Shown: positions 31,554 to 42,305 of the stretch, piece by piece
How the letters are laid out: the number at the start of each line of letters is the position of its first letter
Position numbering within the stretch: the first letter of the stretch is position 1
NCBI RefSeq assembly: GCF_011058215.1
Contig: NZ_JAALFG010000001.1
Coordinates: forward strand, 439,001-503,000
Length of the DNA: 64,000 bases
Origin: Devosia aurantiaca
GTDB taxonomy: Bacteria > Pseudomonadota > Alphaproteobacteria > Rhizobiales > Devosiaceae
Direction of reading: 5' to 3'
The notes under the pieces: model-generated
Database searches by the model: none
Told to the model about the DNA's origin: nothing
Seen by the model: the letters and a program-made list of their open reading frames with translations, nothing else
Program-made: the position numbers and the translations under genes

Positions 31554-31703
31554 ATGTTGTTGCGTATATTGCGAAATCTGTTGCGAGACGAGACCGGCGT
31601 GAGCGCCGTCGAATACGCGCTGATTGCTGCCATCGTGACGGTGGTAACGACCTTTGCCGTGTCTGCGGTAGGCTTCAATATTACCGATATTTTGCCGGGG
31701 TGA
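31554..31703 (+). CDS. Flp family type IVb pilin
   Basis: A 49-residue prepilin. The short leader LLRILRNLLRDETG is followed by VSAVEYALIAAIVTVVTTFAV, the processing site and hydrophobic N-terminal helix of Flp/Fap pilins, with the key glutamate in the VEYA motif. Flp pili are assembled by a tad/cpa cluster, which is not in this window. The start could be the ATG at 31554 or at 31536. It lies 61 bases after ccmG but is unlikely to belong functionally to that operon. Confidence 0.85.
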   Translation: MLLRILRNLLRDETGVSAVEYALIAAIVTVVTTFAVSAVGFNITDILPG

Positions 31704-31727
31704 GCGCCCATTCTCCCACCCACCGGC

Positions 31728-31799
31728 TGTCACCCCGGCCTTGAGCCGGGGCCCATCTTGAGATCTCAGGATGGATCCCCGCCTTCGCGGGGATGACAT
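31728..31799. repeat. Dispersed repeat family A, short copy
   Basis: Arms TGTCACCCCGGCCTTGAGCC and GGATGGATCCCCGCC...GCGGGGATGACAT match the long copy at 9646-9745 without its central insert. Two adjacent hairpins can form. Confidence 0.65.
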
Positions 31800-31822
31800 C
31801 GCGAATTTGACTAGGACAGCGT

Positions 31823-32011
31823 CTAAAAATCGCTCGTCAGCCCCTTGATCTCCCAATCGCCATAGCGGCTTGGCTCGAGCCCGCCGCGGCCGCCCTTTTC
31901 CTTGGGCGCCATGGCGGTCGCGGCATCGATCTCGCGGCGGCGTTGTTCGGCTTCCTCAAGTGCTCGCTGCGCTGCCGGGGACAGCACCTTGGCCTGGCTT
32001 TCCTCGTCCAT
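31823..32011 (-). CDS. DUF1674 / SdhAF4-like succinate dehydrogenase assembly factor
   Basis: A 62-residue protein whose C-terminus RYGDWEIKGLTSDF is the family signature (usually GGPEPTRYGDWE-KG--SDF). In mitochondria and bacteria the family (SDHAF4/SdhE-like in role) protects or matures flavinylated SdhA. The N-terminal half is a charged helix. I chose the ATG at 32011, preceded by GGAGCGAG. It is divergent from htpX. Confidence 0.85.
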   Translation of the reverse strand: MDEESQAKVLSPAAQRALEEAEQRRREIDAATAMAPKEKGGRGGLEPSRYGDWEIKGLTSDF

Positions 32012-32108
32012 CGCTCTCGCTCCATGACAAATAGGGGTGCCCGCTTGCGCGGAACTCGGTGACGCACAACATAGTTCGTCAAGAGATCCAACCCAAGGGG
32101 CACGACCC

Positions 32109-33092
32109 ATGTTCAACGGCATGCGCACCTTCGTTCTTCTGGCCGGCATGACCGCGCTGTTCATGGTCGTCGGCTATTTCATCGGCGGCACCAGCGGCAT
32201 GTTCCTGGCGCTGGCCTTTGCCGCCGCGACCAACGTCTTTGCGTTCTGGAACTCCGACAAGATGGTGCTGCGCATGCAGAACGCCGTCCCCGTCGAACGC
32301 TCGCAGGCGCCCGAGCTCTATGACATGGTCGATGTCCTCTCCAAGCGGGCCGGCATTCCGACCCCGGCGGTCTATGTGATCCAGTCCGAGCAGCCCAACG
32401 CCTTTGCCACCGGCCGTGACCCCAACAATGCCGCCGTCGCCGTGTCCTCGGGCCTGCTGCGGCAGCTTGAGACGCGCGAGGTCGCCGGCGTCGTTGCGCA
32501 TGAGCTGGCCCACATCAAGAACCGTGACACGCTGACCATGACCATCACCGCGACCCTGGCCGGTGCGATTTCGGCGCTGGCGCAGTTCGGCCTGTTCTTC
32601 GGTGGCGGCAACAATCGCGACAATCCTCTAGGCGGCATCGGCGCGCTGTTGATGGTGTTTCTGGCCCCGCTCGCCGCCATGGTCGTGCAGATGTCGGTGA
32701 GTCGCACGCGCGAATACGAGGCCGATGCCGACGGCGCGGCCATTTCCGGCGATCCGCTGGCGCTGGCTTCGGCGCTTAACAAGATCGCGACGCTTGCCGG
32801 CCGTCAGGTCAATGTCGCGGCCGAGCGCAACCCGGCCATGGCGCATATGTATATCATCAACCCCCTGTCCGGGCAGCGGATGGACAACCTCTTCTCAACC
32901 CACCCCGACACCGGCAATCGCATTGCCGCGCTGCAAAAGCTTGCAGCCGAGATGAGTGTGGACGATAAGGGCCGCCGGCCCCAGCCCCGTCCGCGCAGCC
33001 CCTCCGTTGGCAGCGATATCGGCGGCGGCTGGCGCGTGCCGACCGTGGGGCGCACCGAAGACGATGGCGGTGCGCGCGGTCCCTGGGGATAG
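32109..33092 (+). CDS. htpX: Zinc metalloprotease HtpX
   Basis: A 327-residue inner-membrane protease for quality control of membrane proteins. Two N-terminal helices (residues 6-45) precede the active-site HELAH at 131-135, with the third zinc ligand in the [10 protein letters not shown] region. Two more hydrophobic segments follow HELAH. The ATG at 32109 matches the family start [18 protein letters not shown]. The C-terminal tail is rich in proline and arginine. rsmB starts 5 bases after its stop. Confidence 0.93.
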   Translation: MFNGMRTFVLLAGMTALFMVVGYFIGGTSGMFLALAFAAATNVFAFWNSDKMVLRMQNAVPVERSQAPELYDMVDVLSKRAGIPTPAVYVIQSEQPNAFATGRDPNNAAVAVSSGLLRQLETREVAGVVAHELAHIKNRDTLTMTITATLAGAISALAQFGLFFGGGNNRDNPLGGIGALLMVFLAPLAAMVVQMSVSRTREYEADADGAAISGDPLALASALNKIATLAGRQVNVAAERNPAMAHMYIINPLSGQRMDNLFSTHPDTGNRIAALQKLAAEMSVDDKGRRPQPRPRSPSVGSDIGGGWRVPTVGRTEDDGGARGPWG

Positions 33093-33097
33093 AATAC

Positions 33098-34442
33098 GTG
33101 GCGCAACGCAGCGATCCGGCGGGGCTAAAGCTCCGCCTTGCCGCCGCCCAACGGCTTCGTGCCGTTTTGGGCGGCGAACATTTTTCACCTCTGTCTGCGG
33201 CCGAGCTGCCCGATGGCCGCGATCGTGCGCTCGCAAATCGGCTGATCACCACCGCCCTGCGCCGCCACGGCCAGATCGACTTCATGATGCGCGACCTGCT
33301 CGACAAGGGCATGCCGGCAAAGTCGGGGAGTTTTGAAGCCGTGCTGCGCCTGTCTTTGGCGCAGCTCGTGTTCCTTCCCGATCTTGGCGCCCACTCGGCG
33401 CTGTTCCTTGCCGTCGAAGCCATCAAGCGCGATCCCAAAGCGCGCCACCTTTCGGGCTTGATGAACGCCGTTTTGCGCAAAGCGCAGGGCAATTCCGCGC
33501 GCTATGGTCTTCTCGAAGACCGCATGCTGCTGCCGCCCGAGCTCAGCAATGGATGGCGCGCGGCCTATGGCGCTGAGGCGGTGCAGCACTTCACCGATGC
33601 CTTGGTCGCCGGCGCGCCGCTCGACCTCACACTGCGCGATGATGACGCGAAGCTGATCGAGGCACTCGGCGCTGAGCGGCTGAGCGGCGATACGGTGCGC
33701 GTGGAAAGCCGCGACCGCTCGGTCGATGCCCTGCCCGGCTTTGCCGAAGGCCGCTGGTGGGTGCAGGACGTGGCCTCCGCCATTCCCGCTCGCTTGCTCC
33801 GCCTGCCAGAGGGCAGCACCGTTCTCGATCTCTGCGCAGCGCCGGGTGGCAAGACCGCGCAGCTGAGCAAGGCCGGGTACAAGGTCACCGCGCTCGATAG
33901 CGATGCCGTCCGGCTCGAGCGGCTGAGGAGCAACATGGCGCGGCTTGGCTATGCGCCGGATGTCGTGGAGGCCGACGCGGCCCATTATGCGCCGCAGACG
34001 CTGTTCGACGGCATTCTCCTCGACGCCCCCCTCCGCCGCCACCGGCACCTTCCGCCGGCATCCGGAAGTGCTGTGGCACCGGTCGGCCAATGATATTGCC
34101 GGCCGCGTGCGGTTGCAGCGCTCGCTGCTCAGCAATGCCCTGCGCTCGCTCAAACCCGGTGGCACGCTGATCTATTGCGTCTGCTCGCTGGAAGCGGCTG
34201 AAGGCGAGGATCAGGTGCAATGGGCGCTGGACGCCTTGCCGGAGCTCGAACTTTCCCCGGTTCGGGCCGATGAACTCCCAGGTCTCCCAGGTGCCGTCAG
34301 TGCCAAGGGACTTGTCCGCACCCACCCCGCCATGCGGCCGGGTGAAAGTGATGGGGAATGGACGGCTTCTTCGTGGCGCGATTCACGCGAAAGGGTTAAG
34401 CCTTTCCTAACGCATTGCGCACAAAATCCGCATTGTCGTTGA
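33098..34442 (+). CDS. rsmB: 16S rRNA (cytosine-967-C5)-methyltransferase RsmB (frameshifted)
   Basis: The reconstructed product has about 447 residues: an N-terminal NusB-like domain (to about 150), then a Rossmann methyltransferase with VLDLCAAPGGKTAQL and LDSDAVRLERL. After the break it continues ATGTFRRHPEVLWHR, LKPGGTLIYCVCSLEAAEGE with the nucleophilic motif VI cysteine. The frame changes in the C6 run 34026-34031, exactly in motif IV, which should read DAPC-S-A-TGT. Here the simplest repair (one C too many) gives DAPSAATGT without the motif IV cysteine, so more than one error may lie here. The start is GTG at 33098. Confidence 0.85.
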
Positions 34443-34550
34443 AGGGCTTACACTTGGCGCCGCTGGGAAGGCGGCGCCACGAGGGACAGTATAAGTGAAC
34501 TTGACCGGCATGAGACCATCCGGCCGCGCCCCTTCGAGGGCTGCGCAGCC

Positions 34551-36156
34551 ATGGTAGGCGGGCGGCTGATCGGCCGTGGCCGCCGGCTGGCCCTCGGCAT
34601 GGCCGACGGCCTGGTCACCATGCCGCTCCTGCGCTGGACCTGGCGCGGCCAGATCGATCACGCCTTTGCCGGCGACCTGCCCGACTTCCGCCCCTCCGAC
34701 CAGGACGCCGTGCGTGACATGATGTCGGGGCGCTATCTCCTGGCGTCGAAACTTTTCGAGACGCAGGGAGCTTCGCCGTTTTCGCTCGAGGTCGACCACG
34801 CCGATTGGTGGAACAATCTCCATAGCTTTTCCTGGCTCCGGCACTTTCGCGACGTGCGCGATCCCGGCGAGAAGTATTTTGCCCGCACGCTCGTGCTCGA
34901 TTGGATCAGCCGCGAAGGCCAGTTCGAGCACGATAGCTGGACCCTGAGCCTCACCGCCCAGCGGGTGCTGAACTGGCTGCGCCACTTGACGCTGGTGCTC
35001 GACGGCGCCACGCCGGAGCAGGCCAGACCACCATCCAGCGCAGCTTGGGCACACAGGTGCAAAGCCTTCGGGTGCGCGCCAATCTCTCTTCCGACCCGGT
35101 TGAGACCCTGTTTGCCGCCATCGGCCTGGTCGGCGCCGAGCTCTGCAATGCCGCCGACGTGCCCGATGTGGAGCCTGCGGTGGGACGGCTCGATGCGGTT
35201 TTGGCAAGCCAGCTCGATGTCGATGGTCTCCATCTCACCCGCAATCCGAAACTGCAGCTGCAGCTGCTGACAGAGCTAGCGAGCCTGCGCCGCGCCATGG
35301 GCCGGCGCGGCAGCCCGGTCATGGCCGAGCTCGGCCATCGTATCGATCGCATGCATGAGGCGCTCGATGCCCTGACGCTTTCGAGCGGCGAACCGGTTTA
35401 TTTCAACGGCTGCGGGCAGTTGCCGCACGACATCCTGGTCGCCGTGCAGGCCAATGGTCCGGCGGACAAGCGGCGCTCAAGCTGATCGGCGGCTATGGCG
35501 TCGTGCGCTTTGGCGACAGCGTCGTCATTGCCGATAGTGGACTCCAGCAGCCGAAGGGGTTCGATGGCGACGCGCATGCCGGGGCGCTGGGTTTCGAGTT
35601 CAGCCATGGCTCGGCGCTGATCGTCGGCTCCTGCGGCCCCGCCCCTGCAGACATGCCGGAAAGCAAGCCCTTGTTCCGGCAGGCGCTTGCCCACTCCTCG
35701 GCCACCATCGACGCCGAAGACGCGGTGCCTCCCGCGGGGAAATCCGGGGCAATAACGCTCGAAAGCGCCGAGCACACACTGTCCATGGCGACCCTTGGCT
35801 ATGCGAAACGCTTTGGCGTCGAAATCGAGCGGCGGCTGACGCTTCTGGCGGAAGGCACGACCCTTGTGGGCCAGGACCGGATCGTCGTCACCGGCAAGCC
35901 GCAAGGCGTTCTGGCGGTTCGGTTTCACCTGGCGCCGGGGATCAAGGTGCGGCCGACCCTGGGCGAGAATATCGCCCGGCTGGTGCTGCCAAACGGCTCG
36001 GTCTGGAGCTTTCTTTGGGAAGGGGCGCGCTTTCACGACGAGGACAGCGTCCGCCAGTCCGCCTATCTCGGCTTTCACCGTACGCGGCAGCTGGTGCTGG
36101 AAGCCGACGTCGTCGAAGGTGGGGAAATCGCCTGGATTTTTACCAAGGACCAGTAA
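34551..36156 (+). CDS. Heparinase II/III family protein (two frame changes)
   Basis: Three frames joined give about 535 residues. The N-terminal alpha-helical part contains HSFSWLRHFRDV and TAQRVLNWLRHL; the middle has HLTRNPKLQLQLLTELASLRRAM; the C-terminal beta-rich part starts about FGDSVVIADSG. This matches the Hyphomicrobiales heparinase-like protein regularly found between rsmB and purH. One base is missing near 35025 (restoring TTIQRSLGTQ) and one near 35470 (restoring AALKLIGGYGVVRFGD). Polysaccharide lyase function is inferred from the family; no signal peptide is evident. Confidence 0.78.
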
Positions 36157-36179
36157 GCGATTGGCGTTTGGATGCCCTT

Positions 36180-36200
36180 GTGTTAGCGGAGCGCTAACAC
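36180..36200. repeat. Perfect 9-base inverted repeat upstream of purH
   Basis: GTGTTAGCG-GAG-CGCTAACAC lies 22 bases before the purH ATG and 24 bases after the heparinase-like gene. No T run follows. It could be an operator, a start-site hairpin, or a terminator needing Rho. Confidence 0.5.
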
Positions 36201-36221
36201 TTCCAAGCGCGAGACGTTGTT

Positions 36222-37804
36222 ATGGGCAAGACGGTTCAGGTCGGGCGGGCACTGCTTTCGGTTTTCGATAAATCCGGCATGGCCGACTTCGCCCGCGGTC
36301 TGTCCGAAGCCGGCGTCGAACTCGTGTCCACCGGCGGCACCCACCGACTGATCTCGGAAACCGGGCTCCCGGTTCGTGAAATTTCGGACCTCACCGGCTT
36401 CCCCGAAATGATGGATGGCCGCGTCAAGACGCTCCACCCCAAGGTGCATGGCGGCCTCCTTTCGGTGCGCGACAATGCCGAGCATCAGGCGGCCATGGAC
36501 GCCCATGACATCGGGCCGATCGATCTCGTCGCCGTCAACCTCTACCCCTTCGAAAAGACCGTCGCCTCCGGCGCCTCTTACGACGAGATCATCGAGAACA
36601 TCGATATCGGCGGTCCTGCCATGGTGCGCTCGGCGGCCAAGAACCACGCCTATGTGACGGTGGTCGTCGATCCGGGTGACTACCCGGCAATCCTCGACGC
36701 CATTCGCAATGGCGGCATTCCCTTTGAACTGCGGCAGCGGCTGGCGGCCAAGGCCTATGCCCGCACCGCCGCCTATGACAGCGCCATCTCGGCCTGGTTT
36801 GCACGCGAGATCGACTTCCAGGACGTGACCTATCGCAGCTTTGCCGGCACCTTGAGCGAAGTCATGCGCTACGGTGAAAACCCGCATCAACGGGCCGCCT
36901 TCTACAAGACCGGCGAGAACCGCCCAGGTGTCGCCACCGCGACCCAGGTGCAGGGCAAGACGCTGAGCTACAACAACATCAACGATACTGATGCCGCCTT
37001 CGAACTGGTGAGCGAGTTCGATCCGGCCGAAACGCAGCCGTCGCCATCATCAAGCATGCCAATCCCTGCGGCGTCGCCGTCGCTGCCGATCTAAAGACCG
37101 CTTACCTTAATGCCCTGCGCACAGATCCGGTCTCCGCCTTCGGCGGCATCGTCGCCACCAATCGAGAGATCGATGCGGAGACGGCAACCGAGATCGTCAA
37201 GGTGTTCACCGAAGTGATCGTCGCGCCATCGGCGACGCAGGAGGCCCAGGACATCATCGCGGCCAAGAAGAACCTGCGCCTGTTGCTGACCGGCGGCGTC
37301 GCCGACGCCAAGGCCGAGGGGCTGGTGGTCAAATCCGTTGCCGGCGGTCTTTTGGTCCAGGGTCGCGACAACCGCAATGTCGACGATTGCGACCTCAAGG
37401 TTGTGACCAAGCGCGAGCCGACGGATCAGGAACTGATCGACCTCAAGCTCGCGGCCAAGGTGGCCAAGCATGTCAAATCCAACGCCATCATCTATGTGAA
37501 GGATGGCGCCACCGCGGGCATCGGCGCCGGGCAGATGTCGCGCGTCGATTCCGCCCGCGTCGCCCATCGCAAGTCCATCGATGCAGCGCAGGCTGCCGGT
37601 CTCGAGGGTGCGCTGACGCAAGGGTCGGTTGTCGCTTCCGACGCCTTCTTCCCCTTTGCCGATGGTCTCGAGGCGCTGGTTGCCGCGGGCGCAACGGCCG
37701 TGATCCAGCCGGGCGGCTCGATGCGGGATGACGAAGTCATTGCTGCGGCCGATGCGGCCGGCATTGCCATGGTGATGACGGGAATGCGTCACTTCCGGCA
37801 CTGA
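36222..37804 (+). CDS. purH: Bifunctional AICAR formyltransferase / IMP cyclohydrolase (frameshifted)
   Basis: The rejoined product has about 527 residues and performs the last two steps of IMP synthesis. The cyclohydrolase domain includes [21 protein letters not shown] and NLYPFEKTV. The transformylase domain contains the catalytic KHANPCG, and ends with DAFFPFADG and [14 protein letters not shown]. One base is missing near 37034, between FDPAET and [12 protein letters not shown]; a G restores it. An essential-pathway gene with a single lost base argues for a sequencing error. Confidence 0.92.
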
Positions 37805-37898
37805 AACACGTAGGAAGCCGGAGGCCGAGGTAAGACCTTTTTGACGCGCACCTGCGATGGTGGGGCGCCAGAACTGCTGACTGGCGCCTGGAGCCTTT

Positions 37899-39255
37899 AT
37901 GCGTCTTGCCGTTCCGTCCGATCTGAGCGCCCTGCTCTCCACCGGCTTTTTGCGCTCGGTGGGGTCGCTCGGCATCAAGGTCGCCACTGCAGGCCTGACC
38001 TATCTCACCTATGTGGTGCTGTCTGTCGCACCATGACCGAAAGCGAATATGGCCATTTTGCCTTTGGCCTGTCGCTGGCGACGGTTTTGGCCATTCTTGC
38101 CGGCGTCGGGCAGTCCACCGCGGTGCTGCGGCTCTGGCCGCAACTGCGCACTGGCGGAGACGAAGACAGTGCCGGTGCGGTCGTCGCGGCTGGCTCTGCC
38201 ATCACCATCGGCGCGAGCCTCGTCCTTGCGGCACTGCTGAGCCTGTTTGCCGTCATCTACATGCCGTTTTTGGCCGAAGGCGATACGGCCAACCATTTCT
38301 TCGGCGCCGCCTTCCTGATCATGCCGCTGGCTTTGGCAGAGTATAATTCCTCGGTGCTTCGGGCACAGAATTCCCTCTGGACCGCGCTGTTGCCGCGCGA
38401 CATCGGCTGGCGCCTGGCGCTGCCCGCCTCGGTGATCGGGCTTTTTCGCTTGGCATCGTGCTCAGCGGCCCAGACGCACTCACGCTGTCGGCCGCGCTGT
38501 TGATGGGAACGCTGGCCCTGCAAATGTACGTGGCGCAGCGCCGCCGCTACGCCATCATGCCGCGCCGCCGGCCGGTGCCTGCGCATTGGCGGAAATGGGG
38601 CTCGCTCAGCACCTGGCTCCTGCTGGGCGCGCTGATCGAAACCTTCACGCTCAACGCGGACGTGATCCTCGTCGGCCTGATGCTCGATCTGGAATCCTCC
38701 GGCCTCTACTTCAACGCCTTCCGCACCGCCGGGCTGATGACGCTTTTCACCTTCGCCATCGAGCTGGTCATCGCCCCCATGGTCGCCGAACATTTCCACG
38801 CCGGCGACATGCGCAAGGCGCAGGCGATCACCGCGCTTTGCGCCTGGGCCGGGTTCCTGTTTTCGCTGGTGATCTTTTCGCTGTTCCTGGTCTCCGGCGA
38901 TTTCATCCTATCGCTGTTCGGACCCTCCTATTCGCAAGGCGTCCTGGTCCTGCTGCTCCTGGCCTTCGGGCTGCTCTTCGATGCCATCACCGGCCCGTCC
39001 AAGATCGTGATGATGATGACTGGGCATGAACGCGCCTATGTCGCCCTCTTTGGCGGCATCATGGGCGTCGGCTTCCTGGTTCAGATCATCGTGATCCCGA
39101 TCTGGGGCGTCGTCGGCGCGGCTGCGGTCAACATGGGCTCGCGCATTCTCGCGCAGATGGCCATCGCCCTTTATTGCCGCCTGCGCATCGGTTTGGACAC
39201 GAGCCTTCTTGGCGTCTTCGCCATCCAAAGCGCCAAGGATGCCCCGGCAACCTGA
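37899..39255 (+). CDS. Polysaccharide flippase (Wzx/MOP type) (two frame changes)
   Basis: Joined frames give about 452 residues with some 12 hydrophobic helices and the MOP-superfamily pattern: FLRSVGSLGIKVATAGLTYLTYVVLS at the start, GHFAFGLSLATVLAILAGVGQST, and a C-terminal polysaccharide-biosynthesis half with LEIVIAP-like EIVLV sequence. One base is missing near 38028 (before RTMTESEYG) and one T in the T5 run 38442-38446 (restoring LGIVLSGPDA). It probably flips lipid-linked sugars for surface polysaccharide. No glycosyltransferase genes are adjacent. Confidence 0.8.
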
Positions 39256-39347
39256 GCCGTACCCATGAGTACGGTTCTGCTTGACCTCCAGCCTTGGCTG
39301 AGATTAGAACCAGACCAAACTCCATTCCTGCCCCGGAACACGCGACA

Positions 39348-40754
39348 ATGACCAAGGCCCGCACGCTCTACGACAAGATCTGGGACGATCATCTGGTCCA
39401 GAACAATCCGGACGGCACGAGCCTTCTCTATATCGACCGGCACCTGGTGCACGAAGTGACGAGCCCGCAGGCTTTCGAAGGCCTGCGCATGAACGGCCGC
39501 AAGGTGCGTCATCCCGAGCGCACGCTGGCCGTGGTCGATCACAACGTGCCCACGACCGACCGCTCGCTGCCCAATCCGGATCCGGAAAGCGCGACGCAGA
39601 TCGCGGCCCTGGCCGAAAACACGGCCGAATTCGGCATCGAATATTATGATGCCTTCGACCGCCGCCAGGGCATCGTGCACATTGTCGGCCCGGAACAGGG
39701 GTTCACCCTTCCCGGCATGACCATCGTTTGCGGTGACAGCCATACGTCCACCCACGGCGCTTTCGGCGCTTTGGCCCACGGCATCGGCACCTCGGAAGTC
39801 GAGCATGTGCTGGCGACGCAGACGCTGATCCAGCAGAAGGCCAAGAACATGCTGGTGCGTGTCGATGGCCAGCTGCCGCCCGGCGTCACCGCCAAGGACA
39901 TCATCCTCGCGATCATCGGCGAGATCGGCACGGCAGGCGGCAATGGCCACGTCATCGAATTTGCCGGCGAAGCCATCCGGTCGCTGTCGATGGAAGGCCG
40001 CATGACGGTCTGCAACATGACCATCGAAGGCGGTGCCCGCGCCGGCCTCATCGCGCCCGACGAAACGACCTTCGCCTATGTCAAGGATCGCCCCCGCGCC
40101 CCGACCGGCCAGGCTTGGGACATGGCGCTCGACTATTGGAAGACGCTCTATACCGACGAGGGCGCGCATTACGACAAGGTCGTGATCCTCGACGCCGCCA
40201 AGCTGCCGCCGATCGTTTCCTGGGGTTCGTCGCCAGAGGACGTCATCTCGATCACCGGCGCTGTGCCCAACCCGGACGATATCGCCGACGAAACCAAGCG
40301 GGCCTCTAAGTGGCGCGCGCTCGACTATATGGGCCTTAAGCCCGGCACGCCGATCACCGACATCAAGCTCGACCGCGTCTTTGTCGGCTCCTGCACCAAT
40401 GGCCGCATCGAAGACCTGCGCGCCGCCGCCGCCGTGATCGGTGGCCGCAAGGTGGCGCCACACGTGTCCGCCATGGTGGTGCCCGGGTCGGGTCTGGTCA
40501 AGGAGCAGGCGGAAGCCGAAGGGCTGGACGTGTTGTTCAAGGAAGCCGGTTTCGAGTGGCGCGAACCGGGCTGTTCCATGTGCCTTGCCATGAACCCGGA
40601 CAAGCTCAAGCCCGAAGAGCGTTGCGCATCGACCTCCAACCGCAATTTCGAAGGCCGCCAGGGGTTCAAGGGCCGCACCCATCTCGTGTCGCCCGCCATG
40701 GCGACAGCTGCCGCCATCGCCGGCCACTTCGTCGATATCCGCGAGTGGCACTGA
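39348..40754 (+). CDS. leuC: 3-isopropylmalate dehydratase large subunit
   Basis: A 468-residue subunit that, with LeuD, isomerises isopropylmalate in leucine biosynthesis. The 4Fe-4S cluster cysteines are in [12 protein letters not shown] and [33 protein letters not shown] and the end [16 protein letters not shown] are family blocks. I chose the ATG at 39348 ([15 protein letters not shown]). leuD is not adjacent. The stop overlaps the GTG of the zincin-like gene by 10 bases. Confidence 0.96.
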   Translation: MTKARTLYDKIWDDHLVQNNPDGTSLLYIDRHLVHEVTSPQAFEGLRMNGRKVRHPERTLAVVDHNVPTTDRSLPNPDPESATQIAALAENTAEFGIEYYDAFDRRQGIVHIVGPEQGFTLPGMTIVCGDSHTSTHGAFGALAHGIGTSEVEHVLATQTLIQQKAKNMLVRVDGQLPPGVTAKDIILAIIGEIGTAGGNGHVIEFAGEAIRSLSMEGRMTVCNMTIEGGARAGLIAPDETTFAYVKDRPRAPTGQAWDMALDYWKTLYTDEGAHYDKVVILDAAKLPPIVSWGSSPEDVISITGAVPNPDDIADETKRASKWRALDYMGLKPGTPITDIKLDRVFVGSCTNGRIEDLRAAAAVIGGRKVAPHVSAMVVPGSGLVKEQAEAEGLDVLFKEAGFEWREPGCSMCLAMNPDKLKPEERCASTSNRNFEGRQGFKGRTHLVSPAMATAAAIAGHFVDIREWH

Positions 40755-41182
40755 GCGGAACGGACTGGTCGGGGCTTTTTGCGCCGACCATCGATGACTT
40801 CGAGGCCATGGCCAGCAAGGCCCTGGCCGAATTGCCAGAGCCGTTCAAGTCACTGGCGGCGGATGTCACCTGCTCGGTCGCCGACTATGCCGAAGACGAT
40901 GTGCTCGAAGGCTTTGGCATGGAGAGCCCCTTCGAGCTGATGGGCCTTTTTGTCGGCATTGGCCTCACCGAAGACGGTGCAGTGCCGCAGACCGGGCAAT
41001 TGCCGAACACGGTATTTCTTTACCGCCGCGCCATACTCGATTACTGGGCCGAAAACGAAGACAATACGCTGGGTGAAGTCATCAGCCATGTGCTGATCCA
41101 CGAACTCGGCCACCATTTCGGCTTTTCCGACGACGACATGGAAGCCATCGAGGCGGCAGCCGATGCGGAAGGGCGGGATTAG
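40745..41182 (+). CDS. Zincin-like metallopeptidase (DUF1025/minimal MMP type)
   Basis: A 145-residue protein with a single [18 protein letters not shown] motif near the C-terminus: HExxH plus a downstream aspartate and glutamate that match the zincin_1 family. The N-terminal part includes [11 protein letters not shown] and [12 protein letters not shown]. No signal peptide. The start is GTG at 40745 inside the leuC end; later starts would lose conserved residues ([19 protein letters not shown]). The biological substrate is not known. Confidence 0.8.
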   Translation: MALSGTDWSGLFAPTIDDFEAMASKALAELPEPFKSLAADVTCSVADYAEDDVLEGFGMESPFELMGLFVGIGLTEDGAVPQTGQLPNTVFLYRRAILDYWAENEDNTLGEVISHVLIHELGHHFGFSDDDMEAIEAAADAEGRD

Positions 41183-41203
41183 TTCACCCGCTCCGCAACA
41201 AGC

Positions 41204-41584
41204 TTAGAAACCGCGATTGGAGGGGTCCGGACCTTCGGTCACGATAGAGGCCGGTTTCTTGGCGGCATCGGTGATTTCGCCTTCCTCGCTACGCGACACG
41301 AACTGAAATTCCGCTTCATTGCCGCCGGCCGGATCGTCCGACACCTGGACCGCGAGATCGGCCTCTTCCAGCGCCGCGAACCAGTCGTCCCAGCTGGCAA
41401 GCTCCCAGCCAGTCAAACGATCCGGGCCTTCGTCGCCCGTGCCGTTGAGCGCATGCTGGCCGAAGCTGAGCTGCAGGAGAGTGCGCGTGCCCGTGCCATC
41501 TGGCGTGTCCATCAGGAGCGGGTGGCCACCGCGCGCCTCGGTCCACTGGCGGATCTCGGCATGGTCAGTCAAAATCTTGGACAT
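41204..41584 (-). CDS. Small acidic protein of unknown function
   Basis: A 126-residue acidic protein. Its N-terminus follows the pattern TDHAEIRQWTEARGGHP, which I recall from a family of short bacterial proteins with no proven function, then a TGTRTLLQLSFGQ strand and ELASWDDWFAALEEADLAVQV helix. The C-terminus ends in a serine, glutamate and proline-rich tail. No signal peptide, metal site or membrane helix. It is a single gene, convergent with the zincin-like gene. Confidence 0.6.
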   Translation of the reverse strand: MSKILTDHAEIRQWTEARGGHPLLMDTPDGTGTRTLLQLSFGQHALNGTGDEGPDRLTGWELASWDDWFAALEEADLAVQVSDDPAGGNEAEFQFVSRSEEGEITDAAKKPASIVTEGPDPSNRGF

Positions 41585-41658
41585 GAAAACACTCCTTGGC
41601 TTTGCTTGGAAAAGCCTTGTTGCGGTGCAAGGTTCCGCTTCGATCCAAGGAGAAGCTC

Positions 41659-42251
41659 ATGCCCCTATATGCCTCTCGCCTCCCAACGCTGGCTGCTGCA
41701 GCCTTCCTATCCCTGCCGGTTCTTGCGCCAACCGCCTGCACCGTGCCGGACGGCGTCGATCTCAGCACCGTCGATGCCGAGCGGATGGAAAACTATGAAA
41801 CGTCACGGGTGCGCGGCCTGGCCGAAGCCATGCTCGGCACGTTCGAAAAAGAGCGCGCTGCGGTTGCTGCCGTGTTCAGCCCCGACACGGAAGAGTTCGG
41901 CGCCATTCCGGACGGCACTTACCAATGCCGGACACTCAAGCTCGGCGGGCTGTTGCCGCTGACGGTCTATGGCTATTTCGACTGCGACGTTTCCGGGGAC
42001 GGCAGCCGTATCGAAAAAGTCTCCGGCTCGCAGCGCTTTACCGGCACGCTGACCCCGGGGATGGCGGTCTCTTCTACCAGGGCGCCATCCACTACAACAA
42101 CGATCCGGCGCGCTCTTATGGCGATGATCCCGAATTCGACCAGGTCGGTTGTCTGGTCAAACTGGCTGGTCAAGAGGTCTACCGGCTCGAACTGCCCTAC
42201 CCGATCCACGAATCCACTTTCGACGTCATCGAACTGCGCCGCTCTCGCTAG
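41659..42251 (+). CDS. DUF4893 secreted protein (frameshifted)
   Basis: The rejoined product has about 197 residues. An N-terminal hydrophobic segment ending in a cysteine (VLAPTACT) could be a signal peptide or lipoprotein site. Then follow YQCRTLKLGGLLPLTVYGYF, DGSRIEKVSGSQRFTGTL, and in the second frame DGGLFYQGAIHYNND and the end PYPIHESTFDVIELRR, all typical of DUF4893. One G is missing in the run 42057-42060. The ATG at 41659 has AAGGAG upstream. Function unknown. Confidence 0.78.
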
Positions 42252-42305
42252 GCGACTGCCCAAGGCCCTGCTAAGGGACGCGGGAGATTTTTTCGAGATG
42301 GCACG

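Noticed and set aside
39171..40751. A 526-codon open frame antisense to leuC
   Set aside because: A shadow frame of a strongly biased GC-rich gene; no domain, ribosome site or promoter.
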